A program made the translations under genes and the position numbers. The notes below the pieces were generated by a model. It was not told the origin of the DNA. It made no database searches and saw only the letters and a list, made by a program, of their open reading frames with translations. From Marasmitruncus massiliensis (lineage in GTDB: Bacteria; Bacillota; Clostridia; Oscillospirales; Ruminococcaceae): 64,000 bases of DNA. Below are positions 34,747-43,608 of the stretch, piece after piece; within the stretch, counting starts at the first letter, position 1, and each line of letters starts with the position of its first letter. Where the stretch lies: assembly GCF_900186535.1 (NCBI RefSeq), contig NZ_FYDE01000003.1:186001-250000 (forward strand). Reading direction: 5' to 3'.

Positions 34747-35658
34747 CTACCACGGCCTGACCGTGCCGACAATCTCGTTGATGTCGGCAATGCCGTTTTC
34801 ATCGAGCCACTGCTCCATTCCCGCCAAAACCTTGAGCGGGGCGTAAGGGTCGCTGAACAAAGCGGCGCCGATCTGAATTGCGCGTGCGCCCGCCATCATC
34901 ATTTCGATGGCGTCCTGCCACTTTTCGATGCCGCCCAGCCCCACAACGGGAATCTGAACGGCGTTTGCCACCTGCCAGACCATCCGCACAGCCACCGGAA
35001 AGACGGCCGGGCCGGAAAGCCCGCCCACATTGTTGTGCAGGATGGGGCGGCGGGTTTTAAGGTCGATGCGCATGCCAAGCAGAGTGTTGATCAGCGAAAC
35101 GGCATCGGCGCCTGCCCCCTCCACCGCCTTGGCAATTGAAACGATGTCTGTCACATTCGGCGACAGCTTGACCATCATCGGCTTGGTGGTATAGCGGCGC
35201 ATGCCGGCGATGACGCCTGCGGCGGTTTCGCAGGAGGTGCCGAAAGCCGCACCGCCCTCCTTGACATTGGGACAGGAGATGTTGACCTCCAGCATATCAA
35301 CTTCACTGTCGTCCAGAAGCTCGGCAATGGCGCAGTAATCCTCCGGTGTGGAACCGGCAACGTTGGCGATGATCACAGTATCCCGACCGGCAAGCGCGGG
35401 CAGCTCCTTTTTGAGTAATACCTCTGCGCCCGGATTTTGCAGTCCCACGGAATTCAGCATGCCGGACGGCGTTTCGGCGATGCGGCAGGGAGGGTTGCCC
35501 TGCCGTTCCAGCAGGGTGGTTCCTTTCAACGAAAGGCCGCCCAGTTTTTCCACGGGATAGAGTTTATCATATTCGCGTCCGAAGCCGCAGCAGCCGGACG
35601 CCAGAATCACAGGATTTTTGAACGCGACGCCCGCAACGTTTACCTTCAGGCTGCTCAT
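34747..35658 (-). CDS. pyrD: Dihydroorotate dehydrogenase, type 1B catalytic subunit
   Basis: The 303-residue TIM-barrel flavoprotein has VNVAGVAFKNPVILASGCCG, LEVNISCPNVKEGG with the catalytic Cys, MVKLSPNVTDI, and NNVGGLSGPAVFP with the FMN-binding loop. It oxidises dihydroorotate to orotate and passes electrons to PyrK, then NAD+. The upstream pyrK gene overlaps by 4 bases. The other pyr genes are not in the window, so this is a split pyrimidine pathway locus. Confidence 0.96.
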   Translation of the reverse strand: MSSLKVNVAGVAFKNPVILASGCCGFGREYDKLYPVEKLGGLSLKGTTLLERQGNPPCRIAETPSGMLNSVGLQNPGAEVLLKKELPALAGRDTVIIANVAGSTPEDYCAIAELLDDSEVDMLEVNISCPNVKEGGAAFGTSCETAAGVIAGMRRYTTKPMMVKLSPNVTDIVSIAKAVEGAGADAVSLINTLLGMRIDLKTRRPILHNNVGGLSGPAVFPVAVRMVWQVANAVQIPVVGLGGIEKWQDAIEMMMAGARAIQIGAALFSDPYAPLKVLAGMEQWLDENGIADINEIVGTVRPW

Positions 35659-36428
35659 TCAAAGACCACGTCCTTTCCGTCGAATACCGGGCCGTCCTTG
35701 CAGACGTGGGAAAAGACCTCGCGGCCGTCCCTTACGGTTTTGCAGGCGCAGACCAGGCAGGCGCCCACGCCGCACCCCATGCGTTCCTCCAGAGAGACCT
35801 GGGTGGGAATTCCATGCGCCTGCGCCATTGCGACAACGCCGCGCAGCATCGGCATCGGGCCGCAGGCGCAGATCAGGTCCGCGCTGCCCTCCGCCAGCCG
35901 CTGCTCCAGCAGGCCGGTCACAAAGCCATGATAACCGGCCGAACCATCGTCGGTCGCAAGCCGGGTGTCGCAGCCGAGCCGTTTGAAGTCGTCTTCGAGG
36001 ATAACGGCTTTACTGTTGCGGAATCCTATGATAGCGGTGGTATCTCCGCCGAAGCGTCTGGCGGTTTCGAGCATGGGCGGCACGCCGATGCCGCCGCCTG
36101 CCACGATCAGCTTCTGGCCGGGCTCTGGAAGGGTAAACCCGTTGCCAAGCGGCCCGAGAAGGTCCATCGTACCGTTTTCGCCGGTTTGGGCCAGTTTTTC
36201 CGTACCGGCCCCGCGCGCCTCAAAGACAATGCGGATGGTGCCGGCCGACGGGTCGGTCTCGCAGATGGAGATCGGCCGGCGCAGCGAAAAACCGTCCACG
36301 CGGATATGAACAAATTGTCCGGGCTGTGCCTGCTCGGCAATGGACGGGCAGCAGATTGTGTAATCGTAAATTCCGCGGGCGGATTCCCGCTTTTTTGCCA
36401 CGGGATAGGTTCCCTGCAGGTATGCCAT
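35655..36428 (-). CDS. pyrK: Dihydroorotate dehydrogenase electron transfer subunit
   Basis: The 257-residue protein has FAD-binding (about 1-100: FVHIRVDGFSLRRPISI) and NAD-binding domains (GGGIGVPPMLETA). A [2Fe-2S] cluster motif is at the C terminus (MGCGVGACLVCACKT, then VCKDGPVF). It links PyrD to NAD+. It starts the pyrK-pyrD-phosphatase-ruvX-gltX-glnS run. GGAGGTCATCACG precedes the ATG. A pyrimidine attenuator leader was not seen in the short upstream gap. Confidence 0.95.
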   Translation of the reverse strand: MAYLQGTYPVAKKRESARGIYDYTICCPSIAEQAQPGQFVHIRVDGFSLRRPISICETDPSAGTIRIVFEARGAGTEKLAQTGENGTMDLLGPLGNGFTLPEPGQKLIVAGGGIGVPPMLETARRFGGDTTAIIGFRNSKAVILEDDFKRLGCDTRLATDDGSAGYHGFVTGLLEQRLAEGSADLICACGPMPMLRGVVAMAQAHGIPTQVSLEERMGCGVGACLVCACKTVRDGREVFSHVCKDGPVFDGKDVVFE

Positions 36429-36514
36429 GCGTGATGACCTCCGATTGCGATTAAATTACCCATTATTATACTATAAAACCGTCATAATAACAATCTGCAG
36501 TTGCATTTTTTACA

Positions 36515-36629
36515 GATTTGCAGTACAATTATTGTGCCGTTTTACACAAACGGTGGTCAGTCGGAAATTCCTGACCTTAAAACAAACTAGGGTGCGCGAA
36601 CGGTTTTTGCAGCGCCTACGAAAGGAAAA
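36515..36629 (+). promoter_or_regulatory. Structured 5' leader of queT, possible preQ1 riboswitch
   Basis: The leader can form hairpins CCGTTT/AAACGG and GGTCAG/CTGACC. A TTAAAACAAACTAGGG tail like the A-rich tail of preQ1 aptamers follows, then a third stem (TAGG...GCGC/GCGC...CCTA) close to the AAAGGA ribosome binding site. QueT genes are commonly controlled by preQ1 riboswitches. The loop of the second hairpin does not match the preQ1-I consensus, so the class is not settled. Confidence 0.4.
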
Positions 36630-37163
36630 TTGAATATGAAAACAACCAATGTCAGAAAGCTGGCGGTCTGCTCGATGATCGCCGCGCTTTATACCGCTGT
36701 CAGCCTTGCGCTGGCGCCGCTGACGTTCGGCGTTGTCCAGATGCGCATTTCGGAAGCGCTTGGGCTGCTCGCCGTTCTGTCGCCGGCGGGTGTCTGGGGC
36801 GTGACGCTGGGATGCCTGATCTCGAACGCAGTCGGCGTCGTGATGGGGGCGACTATGCCGCCGGATATCGTGTTCGGCACGCTGGCAACGCTGATTGCTT
36901 CGCTGCTGTCTTACCGGCTGCGGAATGTCCGCATCAAAAACATTCCGTTCTGGTCCGCGGTTCCGCCGATTCTGGTGAACGCCGTAATCATCGGGCTGGA
37001 GCTGACCTATTTCTTTTCGGGAGGATTTACCATGAAAATCTTCCTGATCAACGCTTTGAGCGTGGGAATCGGCCAGATCGTCCCCTGCGCGGTGCTCGGG
37101 CTGCTTCTGGTTTACACACTGGAGAAGACCGGGCTGGACAAAAAGCTGTTTCAGAACATATAA
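36630..37163 (+). CDS. queT: Queuosine precursor transporter QueT
   Basis: The 177-residue protein has six membrane segments in the QueT (COG4708) order: MIAALYTAVSLALAPLTFG, MRISEALGLLAVLSP, GCLISNAVGVVMGATMPPDIVFGT, a middle helix LVNAVIIGLELTYFF, and a last helix IGQIVPCAVLGLLLVYTLE. It is the substrate-binding S component of an ECF transporter that takes up preQ1 or related bases. The ATG at 36636 is an alternative start, two codons in. No que biosynthesis genes are in the window. Confidence 0.9.
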   Translation: MNMKTTNVRKLAVCSMIAALYTAVSLALAPLTFGVVQMRISEALGLLAVLSPAGVWGVTLGCLISNAVGVVMGATMPPDIVFGTLATLIASLLSYRLRNVRIKNIPFWSAVPPILVNAVIIGLELTYFFSGGFTMKIFLINALSVGIGQIVPCAVLGLLLVYTLEKTGLDKKLFQNI

Positions 37164-37165
37164 AG

Positions 37166-37196
37166 AAAAATGCCGCTTGCAAAAGCGGCATTTTTT
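37166..37196. terminator. Bidirectional terminator after queT
   Basis: TGCCGCTT pairs with AAGCGGCA, with A and T runs outside the stem. It lies between queT and the convergent YesL-like gene. Confidence 0.85.
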
Positions 37197-37197
37197 A

Positions 37198-37887
37198 TCA
37201 GGATTCCTTTTCAGAGATCACGTATTTCCGGATACCGTAATAGGCGCAGAAAGTGGTGATAAAATTCATCAGTGCAAACCATAAAAACGGGAACAGCAAA
37301 AGGGTAACCGGAAGCAATGCCGCGGCAAACAGGGTCAGCCCTGCGGTAATCACCAGCGCCAGAAGGTTATAGTGCAGGCAGACGAAAGTCAGCAGGAACG
37401 CGTTCCGGATGATTTTCTGCAAAGGGAGGTCCACCAGCGCAATCATGGGGAAAACATAAAATCCCATTATCGTCAGCACCAGTACAATCAGGCAGGAAAG
37501 GGCCAGCGGAAGATAGAAAAACGGGCTGGCAGTGAGCATTTTGCTGTAAAACCATGCCCCGAACACTCCTGCCCCGATGCCAAGAAAAACCAGGGCCCCG
37601 GCGCCTGTGGATTTTTTAAAATCGGCCTTGAACTCCGCCCAGAAATCAGCCCATAAAAAATGATTCCGGTCGCGCACCATGGTGACTGTGATTTTGCTCA
37701 TGGCGGTGCAGGCGGCGGGAATTGTGATCACCGGCACACAAAAGGCACAGAACAAAAGGTTCAGCTTTACGAGTTCAAAAAATTCGCGGAACAAAATATC
37801 CCAAAACAGGGCCAGCCCCTTTTTGGACGGGGCATCTTTTGGAATGCCGGGCCCGGGACGGTTCATGCGATTGCCGAAAATACCCAT
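37198..37887 (-). CDS. YesL-like membrane protein (DUF624)
   Basis: The 229-residue protein has six or so membrane segments and the family start FGNRMNRPGPGIPKDAPSKKGLALFWDILFREFFELVKLN. It continues with VPVITIPAACTAMSKIT and a C-terminal helix ending ISEKES. DUF624 proteins usually sit beside carbohydrate ABC transporter genes; here an MsmX-type ATPase lies about 130 bases upstream on the same strand. The molecular role is unknown. ATG 37887 follows GGGGGATTC. Confidence 0.87.
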   Translation of the reverse strand: MGIFGNRMNRPGPGIPKDAPSKKGLALFWDILFREFFELVKLNLLFCAFCVPVITIPAACTAMSKITVTMVRDRNHFLWADFWAEFKADFKKSTGAGALVFLGIGAGVFGAWFYSKMLTASPFFYLPLALSCLIVLVLTIMGFYVFPMIALVDLPLQKIIRNAFLLTFVCLHYNLLALVITAGLTLFAAALLPVTLLLFPFLWFALMNFITTFCAYYGIRKYVISEKES

Positions 37888-38014
37888 CAGAATCCCCCGT
37901 TTGACAAACAAATCTCGATTGTATTCATCATATCATGAACAAAGCGGAAAATGCAAATCCGACAGCGCGCAAACTCGCTGCCGGATTTGGAAGGAAGAAA
38001 ATGAAAAGCAAAAA

Positions 38015-39127
38015 TCAGTTGCAGATGGTCGCTTCTGTCTCTTTATCGAACAGATGAATTTTTGTACAGTCAATGGCAATTTTAATGGTATCCCCATCCT
38101 TCGCGCTGCTGCGGGGCGGAACCTTGGCAACGAGCTTGGCATCGCAGCTGGTCATGTACAGGAAGATTTCGGAGCCCATCAGTTCGGCGAGGTCGACATT
38201 TGCCTCGATCATACTGGCGGTAGCAATATTGGTGTAGGCCTCTTCATCATGCAGGTTTTCAGGACGGATTCCCAGTGCGACCACTTTCCCGACATAGGGC
38301 GCGAGAACTTCCGGGGAGGCTTTTCCGGCGGGAATTGTGATTTCGGAATTGCCGAACATACCAACAAAGCCGCTGCCTTTTTTCTCAATGGTAACATCCA
38401 GAAAGTTCATCTGCGGGGAACCGATGAAGCCCGCTACAAACATATTGCAGGGTTTGTCGTACAGGTTTTGCGGGGTATCTACCTGCTGGATAAAGCCGTC
38501 TTTCATGACAACAATGCGGTCGCCCATGGTCATCGCTTCGGTCTGATCATGGGTAACATAGACGAAGGTGGTGCCCAGACGTTTATGCAGCTTGGTGATT
38601 TCCGATCTCATTGCGGTACGCAGCTTTGCGTCCAGATTGGAAAGGGGCTCGTCGAGCAGGAAAACGGCTGGGTCGCGCACCATGGCGCGCCCAAGGGCGA
38701 CACGCTGTCTCTGGCCGCCGGACAGAGCCTTGGGCTTTCTGTTGAGCAGGTGCTCAATATCGAGAATTTTTGCGGCCTCTTCCACCTTCTGCTTGATCTC
38801 GTCCTTGGGAGTCTTGCGCAGCTGAAGGCCGAAAGCCATGTTCTTAAACACAGTCATGTGCGGATAAAGCGCATAGTTCTGGAACACCATCGCGATATCG
38901 CGGTCTTTTGGGGCAACGTCGTTGACAAGGCGGTCGCCGATGTAAAGCTCGCCCTTGGAGATTTCCTCCAGTCCGGCGATCATGCGCAGCGTGGTGGATT
39001 TTCCGCAGCCGGAAGGCCCAACCAGAATGATAAATTCTTTATCCTGAATTTCCAGATTGAAATCATGAACAGCGGTGACATCGCCGGGGTAAATCTTATA
39101 GATATTTTTCAGGGTAATGTTTGCCAT
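38015..39127 (-). CDS. Carbohydrate ABC transporter ATPase, MsmX/UgpC type
   Basis: The 370-residue ATPase has Walker [11 protein letters not shown]-loop [12 protein letters not shown], signature [14 protein letters not shown], Walker [17 protein letters not shown] and the H-loop [17 protein letters not shown]-terminal regulatory OB-type domain (about 240-370) is present. MsmX-like ATPases serve many sugar importers at once, which fits the lack of permease or binding-protein genes here. AGGAGGCAGAAAG precedes the ATG. It is divergent from an AraC-type regulator. Confidence 0.93.
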   Translation of the reverse strand: MANITLKNIYKIYPGDVTAVHDFNLEIQDKEFIILVGPSGCGKSTTLRMIAGLEEISKGELYIGDRLVNDVAPKDRDIAMVFQNYALYPHMTVFKNMAFGLQLRKTPKDEIKQKVEEAAKILDIEHLLNRKPKALSGGQRQRVALGRAMVRDPAVFLLDEPLSNLDAKLRTAMRSEITKLHKRLGTTFVYVTHDQTEAMTMGDRIVVMKDGFIQQVDTPQNLYDKPCNMFVAGFIGSPQMNFLDVTIEKKGSGFVGMFGNSEITIPAGKASPEVLAPYVGKVVALGIRPENLHDEEAYTNIATASMIEANVDLAELMGSEIFLYMTSCDAKLVAKVPPRSSAKDGDTIKIAIDCTKIHLFDKETEATICN

Positions 39128-39263
39128 CTTTCTGCCTCCTGTGGTAATTTATTGATTTTTTTGTTTTTGGTGCTATACTGATAATATTCGCTCATGCAGT
39201 TATTATAACAACAAAATCGCACTCCAACAAGGGTAATATCTTGATTAACAGGGTGAAAAGTTG

Positions 39264-40139
39264 ATGTTTTGCACAGATGATATGGAATATGGCGCTTTCC
39301 CAATAGATTTTCCGGTCCCCGAAAACTTTACATGGGTTTATCCGACGAGGTGCGGTTTTCAGGCGGCAGAAAAATCCCCCGCCGCAGTCAGCGGAGAACA
39401 CAGCGCGCTGTTTCTCTATCTGCTGAGCGGCGAGGGAGAAGCGGAATTCGAAGGCCGGAAATGCGGATATCTTGCAGACTGCATCATTACGGTTCCGGAT
39501 GCCTCCGGGCTTTTGCTGTATCCGATGGAGAAAACCCAATACCTCTATCTGCTGCTGGAAAATGGGGAAGACCTGCTTGGCCGCATCGGCTATTTTCAGC
39601 CTATCGGAAGCGGCAGCAGGATAGACCGGCTGCTGGGGTACATCTGCCATCACGCCCGCAGCCGGATGCCAAAAAATATTTATACGGCATCGGCCGAAGT
39701 CTATGCGCTGCTGATGGAGGCGCTTTCAAGCTGCGCGGATAAGAAGACCGAATACAGCCCGCTTGTGCGGGACGCAATCGCGGTCATGCGGGAGGAATTT
39801 GCTTTTCTGGGAGGCGTGGAGGAGCTGGCGCAGCGACTGGGCGTTACAAAAAGCCACCTTATCCGCATGTTTACGGCCGATACCGGAGAAAGCCCGGGCA
39901 AGTTTTTGCAGTCGGTCAAGCTGGACAACGCCAAACTCATGCTCCAGAACCGGGATTACAGCATTGAAATGGTGGCGGACATGGCCGGTTACTCAGGCGC
40001 CAACTATTTTTGCAAAGTCTTCCGCCGCGCGACAGGGGAATCGCCGGGAGAATACCGGGCGCGCAATCTTGCGCCCGCCGCGCTGGATTTGGAAAATCAG
40101 CGCAGGCTCCGGGAACTGGAAGCAATCTATCATGTCTGA
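39264..40139 (+). CDS. AraC-family transcription regulator
   Basis: The 291-residue protein has an N-terminal cupin-like effector domain (about 30-110: GEHSALFLYLLSGEGEAEFEG) and a C-terminal AraC HTH pair (about 185-280: GGVEELAQRLGVTKSHLIRMFTADTG, IEMVADMAGYSGANYFCKVFRRATGESPGEYR). It binds a small molecule, probably a sugar, and activates transcription. It is divergent from the MsmX-type ATPase gene, whose control it may share. GGGTGAAAAG precedes ATG 39264; an overlapping TTG at 39261 is also possible. Confidence 0.9.
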   Translation: MFCTDDMEYGAFPIDFPVPENFTWVYPTRCGFQAAEKSPAAVSGEHSALFLYLLSGEGEAEFEGRKCGYLADCIITVPDASGLLLYPMEKTQYLYLLLENGEDLLGRIGYFQPIGSGSRIDRLLGYICHHARSRMPKNIYTASAEVYALLMEALSSCADKKTEYSPLVRDAIAVMREEFAFLGGVEELAQRLGVTKSHLIRMFTADTGESPGKFLQSVKLDNAKLMLQNRDYSIEMVADMAGYSGANYFCKVFRRATGESPGEYRARNLAPAALDLENQRRLRELEAIYHV

Positions 40140-40158
40140 TGTATCAAACCATAAAAAA

Positions 40159-40644
40159 TCAAGCCAAATTCAGCGACCGGACCCATTCAATTGTTTTTTG
40201 CCTGTTTTCTTCAGGATTCCGCACAAGTGGGTCAACCAGGGAGAGTTCCCCCAAGAATTTGCAGCCCGGCAGATTTTTTTTGAAATCCTCAAAACATTTT
40301 TTAGTGCCGCCGCCCTTGTGGCAAGCAAACAAAGCAATTTTCTTGCCTTCGAGTTTTTGGGTTTTCAAAAAGGTGTTGACTGGGGCTGCAAACGACCCCG
40401 CCCAGACTGGCGTGCCGATCAAAACGGTATCATACTCCGCAAAATCCGGAAACTCATTTTCCAGGTCCGGCTGTTCACGAAACACAACACTTTTCCCGCC
40501 CCAAAAGAACTTCCGGAAACCCTTCTTTGGGATTTCCTGCTTTGGTCTAAGCTCCAGTAAATCCGCTTCAGTTTCTTTTGCGATAGCTTGGGCAATCATG
40601 CGGGTATTGCCTTCCAGAGAATAAAAAACCACAATGCTTTTCAT
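40159..40644 (-). CDS. Flavodoxin-family protein
   Basis: The 161-residue protein has the FMN phosphate-binding loop SLEGNTRMIAQAI. TPVWAGSFAAPVNTFL is the typical WAGxxAxP segment of flavodoxin-like proteins, and FACHKGGGTKKCFEDF follows. It is a small FMN electron carrier or reductase. GAGGAGGATTTTT precedes ATG 40644. It follows the Crp/Fnr gene on the same strand with a 48-base gap, so that regulator may control it under redox or oxygen stress (inference). Confidence 0.88.
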   Translation of the reverse strand: MKSIVVFYSLEGNTRMIAQAIAKETEADLLELRPKQEIPKKGFRKFFWGGKSVVFREQPDLENEFPDFAEYDTVLIGTPVWAGSFAAPVNTFLKTQKLEGKKIALFACHKGGGTKKCFEDFKKNLPGCKFLGELSLVDPLVRNPEENRQKTIEWVRSLNLA

Positions 40645-40692
40645 AAAAATCCTCCTCAAGATTTCTTCATCAGCTTATAAAAACGGCTTGTG

Positions 40693-41367
40693 TCAGATCA
40701 TCTGCCGGAGCTTTTTGCGGTCCAAAACGCGGATTCCTCCCCGGGACAGCTGTACGATCCCTTCATCAGCGAAATATTTCAGCATCCGTGACACCACCTC
40801 GCGGGCGCTGCCTATATATTTTGCTACCTGTTCGTGGGTCAGCCGGATGGTGTCATCCTGTGATTTGGAAAGTTCATCCGATAGAAAAACAGCGAGCCGT
40901 TTGTCAAAGCTCATAAACAGAATCTGCTGCATGGTCCACATGACATCGGAAAAACGGTCGGTTGCAAGCCGGTAGGAAAAATTTTCAACAAAAACATTGG
41001 TACGGGAAAGCTCAGAAAAAACCGGTGTGCTGATTTGGAGCGTTTCGCAGTCGGACTCGGCGTCTATGTGGACTTCAAAGGTAATGCTTTTGAGAATGCA
41101 GGAGGCGGAAAGGATGCAGACATCCCCTTTATAAAGGCGATAAAGCGTAATTTCCCGCCCTTCCTCCGAGAGCATATAGGTGCGCAGAATGCCGCTTTTG
41201 ATTAAAAGAACACCGATACAGTCCTGATCACCGCTATGGATGTTTGTCCCCTTCGGATATTTGACCGTCATGACGTTTTGCAGCAGACGTTCCTGCTCCT
41301 GTGCGGAAAGATGGTCCCAAAATGGAAACTGCGTTTGAAGGATTGCCCTGTCTTCCGGACGGTTCAT
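40693..41367 (-). CDS. Crp/Fnr-family transcription regulator
   Basis: The 224-residue protein has an N-terminal cyclic-nucleotide-binding-like beta barrel (about 20-130: GVLLIKSGILRTYMLSEEGREITLYRLYKGDVCIL). A C-terminal winged helix-turn-helix follows (about 165-222: TIRLTHEQVAKYIGSAREVVSRMLKYFADEGIVQLSRGGIRVLD). The N-terminal Cys cluster of Fnr is absent, but Cys residues occur in the barrel, so redox sensing is possible. The ligand is unknown. ATG 41367 is preferred over longer readings; the GGGGGACC stretch upstream is a fair binding site. Confidence 0.88.
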   Translation of the reverse strand: MNRPEDRAILQTQFPFWDHLSAQEQERLLQNVMTVKYPKGTNIHSGDQDCIGVLLIKSGILRTYMLSEEGREITLYRLYKGDVCILSASCILKSITFEVHIDAESDCETLQISTPVFSELSRTNVFVENFSYRLATDRFSDVMWTMQQILFMSFDKRLAVFLSDELSKSQDDTIRLTHEQVAKYIGSAREVVSRMLKYFADEGIVQLSRGGIRVLDRKKLRQMI

Positions 41368-41510
41368 TCCTATGGTCCCCCTTTTCTCTATGCGGCGGTT
41401 TAAATAAAGGCTTCTAAAAACCATCATTATAACTAGTATACAATGATTTTCGCTGAAAAAATAGAAGGGTTTGTAAATTTTTTTCATGGACATTTATAAA
41501 GAAAGGGGCG

Positions 41511-42422
41511 GTGAACTTGTTAGATATTTGTCTGCCGGGAACGGGCGGTGTGATTCCGCTGGAGAACCGCTGGCTGGCCTGCTGCTGGATGGACTATCAG
41601 GGCAGCGCGCTTCTGATTGACTGCGGCGAGGGTACCCAGATCGCGCTGAAAAAATCCGGCTGCAAACTGCGCCGTCTTGATACACTGCTGATTACCCATT
41701 TTCACGCGGATCATATTGCCGGGCTGCCTGGGCTGTTGCTTACGCTTGGCAACAGCGGAAAAACGACGCCCCTGACGATCATTGGGCCGGCAGGGCTGAA
41801 GCAGGTTGTCGGCTCACTGATGATCATCGCTCCGGTGCTGCCGTACCCGCTCCGAATCGGGGAGCTTGAAACGGATCAAAGCGGAATGGTTGAAATGGAT
41901 GGGCTGCAAATTTCTTATCTGCCGCTGAGCCATGGGATACCGTGCTTTGGCTATGGCGTTGCGGTGAAACGCAAACCGGTGTTCAACCCGTTTAAAGCGG
42001 AACAGCTTGGAATACCGAAGCCTCTGTACAGAACCCTGCATGCCGGGCAGCCGGTCCGGCTGGAGGACGGGCGCGTGATAGAACCGCCGATGGTTCTGGA
42101 CGGCGAACGGAAACCGCTTTTCGTCTGCTATTGCACCGATACCCAGCCGATTGCCTCGATTGCGGAATTTGCACACGGCGCCGACCTGCTGATCTGCGAA
42201 GGAATGTATGGCGGCGACGAACTGCATGAAAAAATGGAGGAGCGGGGGCATATGGTGTTTTCAGACAGCGCCGGGCTTGCAAAAAAAGCGGGCGTGAAAC
42301 AGCTTTGGCTGACCCATTTCAGCCCAGCGTGCTTAAATCCGGAGGAATCTATCGATGCCGCCCGCCGGATTTTCCCGAACACACAGGCGGCATACGATGG
42401 AATCCGCCTGACCCTGCCATGA
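41511..42422 (+). CDS. Metallo-beta-lactamase fold hydrolase, RNase Z-like
   Basis: The 303-residue protein has the motif HFHADHIAGLPG (motif II), LSHGIPCFGYGV, CYCTDTQP and THFSPA, in the RNase Z/ElaC order. GTQIALKKSGCKL, with the exosite-type insertion, also fits RNase Z. RNase Z trims the 3' ends of tRNA precursors. A GTG at 41511 is close to AAAGGGG; a TTG at 41517 has better spacing and would remove two residues. It is monocistronic with a strong terminator. Confidence 0.85.
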   Translation: MNLLDICLPGTGGVIPLENRWLACCWMDYQGSALLIDCGEGTQIALKKSGCKLRRLDTLLITHFHADHIAGLPGLLLTLGNSGKTTPLTIIGPAGLKQVVGSLMIIAPVLPYPLRIGELETDQSGMVEMDGLQISYLPLSHGIPCFGYGVAVKRKPVFNPFKAEQLGIPKPLYRTLHAGQPVRLEDGRVIEPPMVLDGERKPLFVCYCTDTQPIASIAEFAHGADLLICEGMYGGDELHEKMEERGHMVFSDSAGLAKKAGVKQLWLTHFSPACLNPEESIDAARRIFPNTQAAYDGIRLTLP

Positions 42423-42423
42423 A

Positions 42424-42460
42424 GAAAGCCCGCCGGCAGCGACCGGCGGGCTTTCTTTTT
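42424..42460 (+). terminator. Terminator after the RNase Z-like gene
   Basis: GAAAGCCCGCCGG pairs perfectly with its complement around CAGCGA and is followed by TTTTT. Confidence 0.9.
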
Positions 42461-42602
42461 AAATGACATGCTGCGGAACAGTTTTCCGCGTTTTTACAAA
42501 TTGTCGCAGATTACCCCAAAAATTTTAAAGCAATTTCGAATTCTTATAAACAGAATATTATGAATAGTCAGGTACATTTTCTGGAAAGGGGGTAACCGGA
42601 CG

Positions 42603-42866
42603 GTGCCATATATTCCAACCTATACGATCAAAGAGCACAGCCGCCAGTATCTCCTTGTTCGGAAGCTTGCAACATTTGAGCGCCATTTCTATCGGCCGGA
42701 AGATTATCTGTATGACGGCTCCGGTTTCTGGCTTGTTCTGGATTCCTCCGACGATCAGTGCCCGGTTGAATTGAAACTTCGGGATTTGCTGGAAACCGCA
42801 GAAAAGTATGCGGAATCGGAAGGACTTGACGTTATCGAGCCCGGATGGAATCTTTCATCTCTCTGA
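42603..42866 (+). CDS. Small hypothetical protein, 87 residues
   Basis: A GTG at 42603 follows AAAGGGGG at about 12 bases. The product (IPTYTIKEHSRQYLLVRKLAT, then FERHFYRPEDYLYDG) is soluble and rich in aromatic and charged residues, with codon use like its neighbours. The last 35 bases overlap the 3' end of trpA on the other strand. I do not recognise the family. Confidence 0.5.
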   Translation: MPYIPTYTIKEHSRQYLLVRKLATFERHFYRPEDYLYDGSGFWLVLDSSDDQCPVELKLRDLLETAEKYAESEGLDVIEPGWNLSSL

Positions 42867-43608
42867 CATAAGCGGAAAGATGACCGCCCGCATTCTCTCC
42901 GTATTGTTCAATGAGTTTCACAATTGCGCTGCCCACAATGACGCCGTCGGCAAGCTTGGATAATTTATGGGCCTGCTCCGGCGTGTTGATCCCGAAGCCC
43001 ACAGCCACAGGAATTTTGCTCACAGACCTGGCCGTTTCGATGATGGAGGCCAGGTCTGTTTTAATTTCGCTGCGCATGCCTGTGACCCCCATGGAAGATA
43101 CAATGTACAGGAACCCCTTGGCTTCCGCCGCTATTTTTCTGATTCTGTCCGCTGAGGTGGGCGCGATCAGGGAAATCACGTCCACATGGTGCGATTCCGC
43201 GATACCGGACAGCTCGCCTTTTTCCTCAAAGGGAAGGTCGGGAATAATGATTCCGTCCAGTCCCACACTTTCACAGCGTGAGAAGAACCGCTCGTAGCCA
43301 TACTTAAATACGGGATTTAAATAGGTTAAAAAGACAAGGGGAGTATCAGTCTGTTTGCGTACGGTTTCCACGATGCGAAACATCGCTTCGGTGTCCGCGC
43401 CGGCCGACAGAGCGCGGATGTTGGCCTCCTGAATAACGGGGCCCTCCGCAATCGGGTCGGAAAAGGGAATCCCGATTTCGATGAGGTCCGCGCCGCTTTC
43501 CGCCATATCCAGAATCAGTTCGCAGCTTTTTTCAATGGACGGGTCTCCGCCGGTGACAAATCCGATAAACGCCTTTCCGTTCTCAAACGCCTTTTGAATC
43601 TTACTCAT
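42832..43608 (-). CDS. trpA: Tryptophan synthase alpha chain
   Basis: The 258-residue TIM barrel has [16 protein letters not shown], the catalytic pair in [19 protein letters not shown] (Glu) and [12 protein letters not shown] (Asp), and SMGVTGMR for phosphate binding. It cleaves indole-3-glycerol phosphate to indole and glyceraldehyde 3-phosphate. ATG 43608 follows GGGAGGG. It overlaps trpB by 8 bases and is the last gene of the operon. Confidence 0.96.
   Translation of the reverse strand: MSKIQKAFENGKAFIGFVTGGDPSIEKSCELILDMAESGADLIEIGIPFSDPIAEGPVIQEANIRALSAGADTEAMFRIVETVRKQTDTPLVFLTYLNPVFKYGYERFFSRCESVGLDGIIIPDLPFEEKGELSGIAESHHVDVISLIAPTSADRIRKIAAEAKGFLYIVSSMGVTGMRSEIKTDLASIIETARSVSKIPVAVGFGINTPEQAHKLSKLADGVIVGSAIVKLIEQYGENAGGHLSAYVREMKDSIRAR

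Noticed and set aside
37679-39181. A 500-residue plus-strand reading frame over the MsmX-type ATPase and YesL genes
   Set aside because: It is the antisense of strongly recognised genes, has no domain pattern and arises from GC-rich third codon positions.
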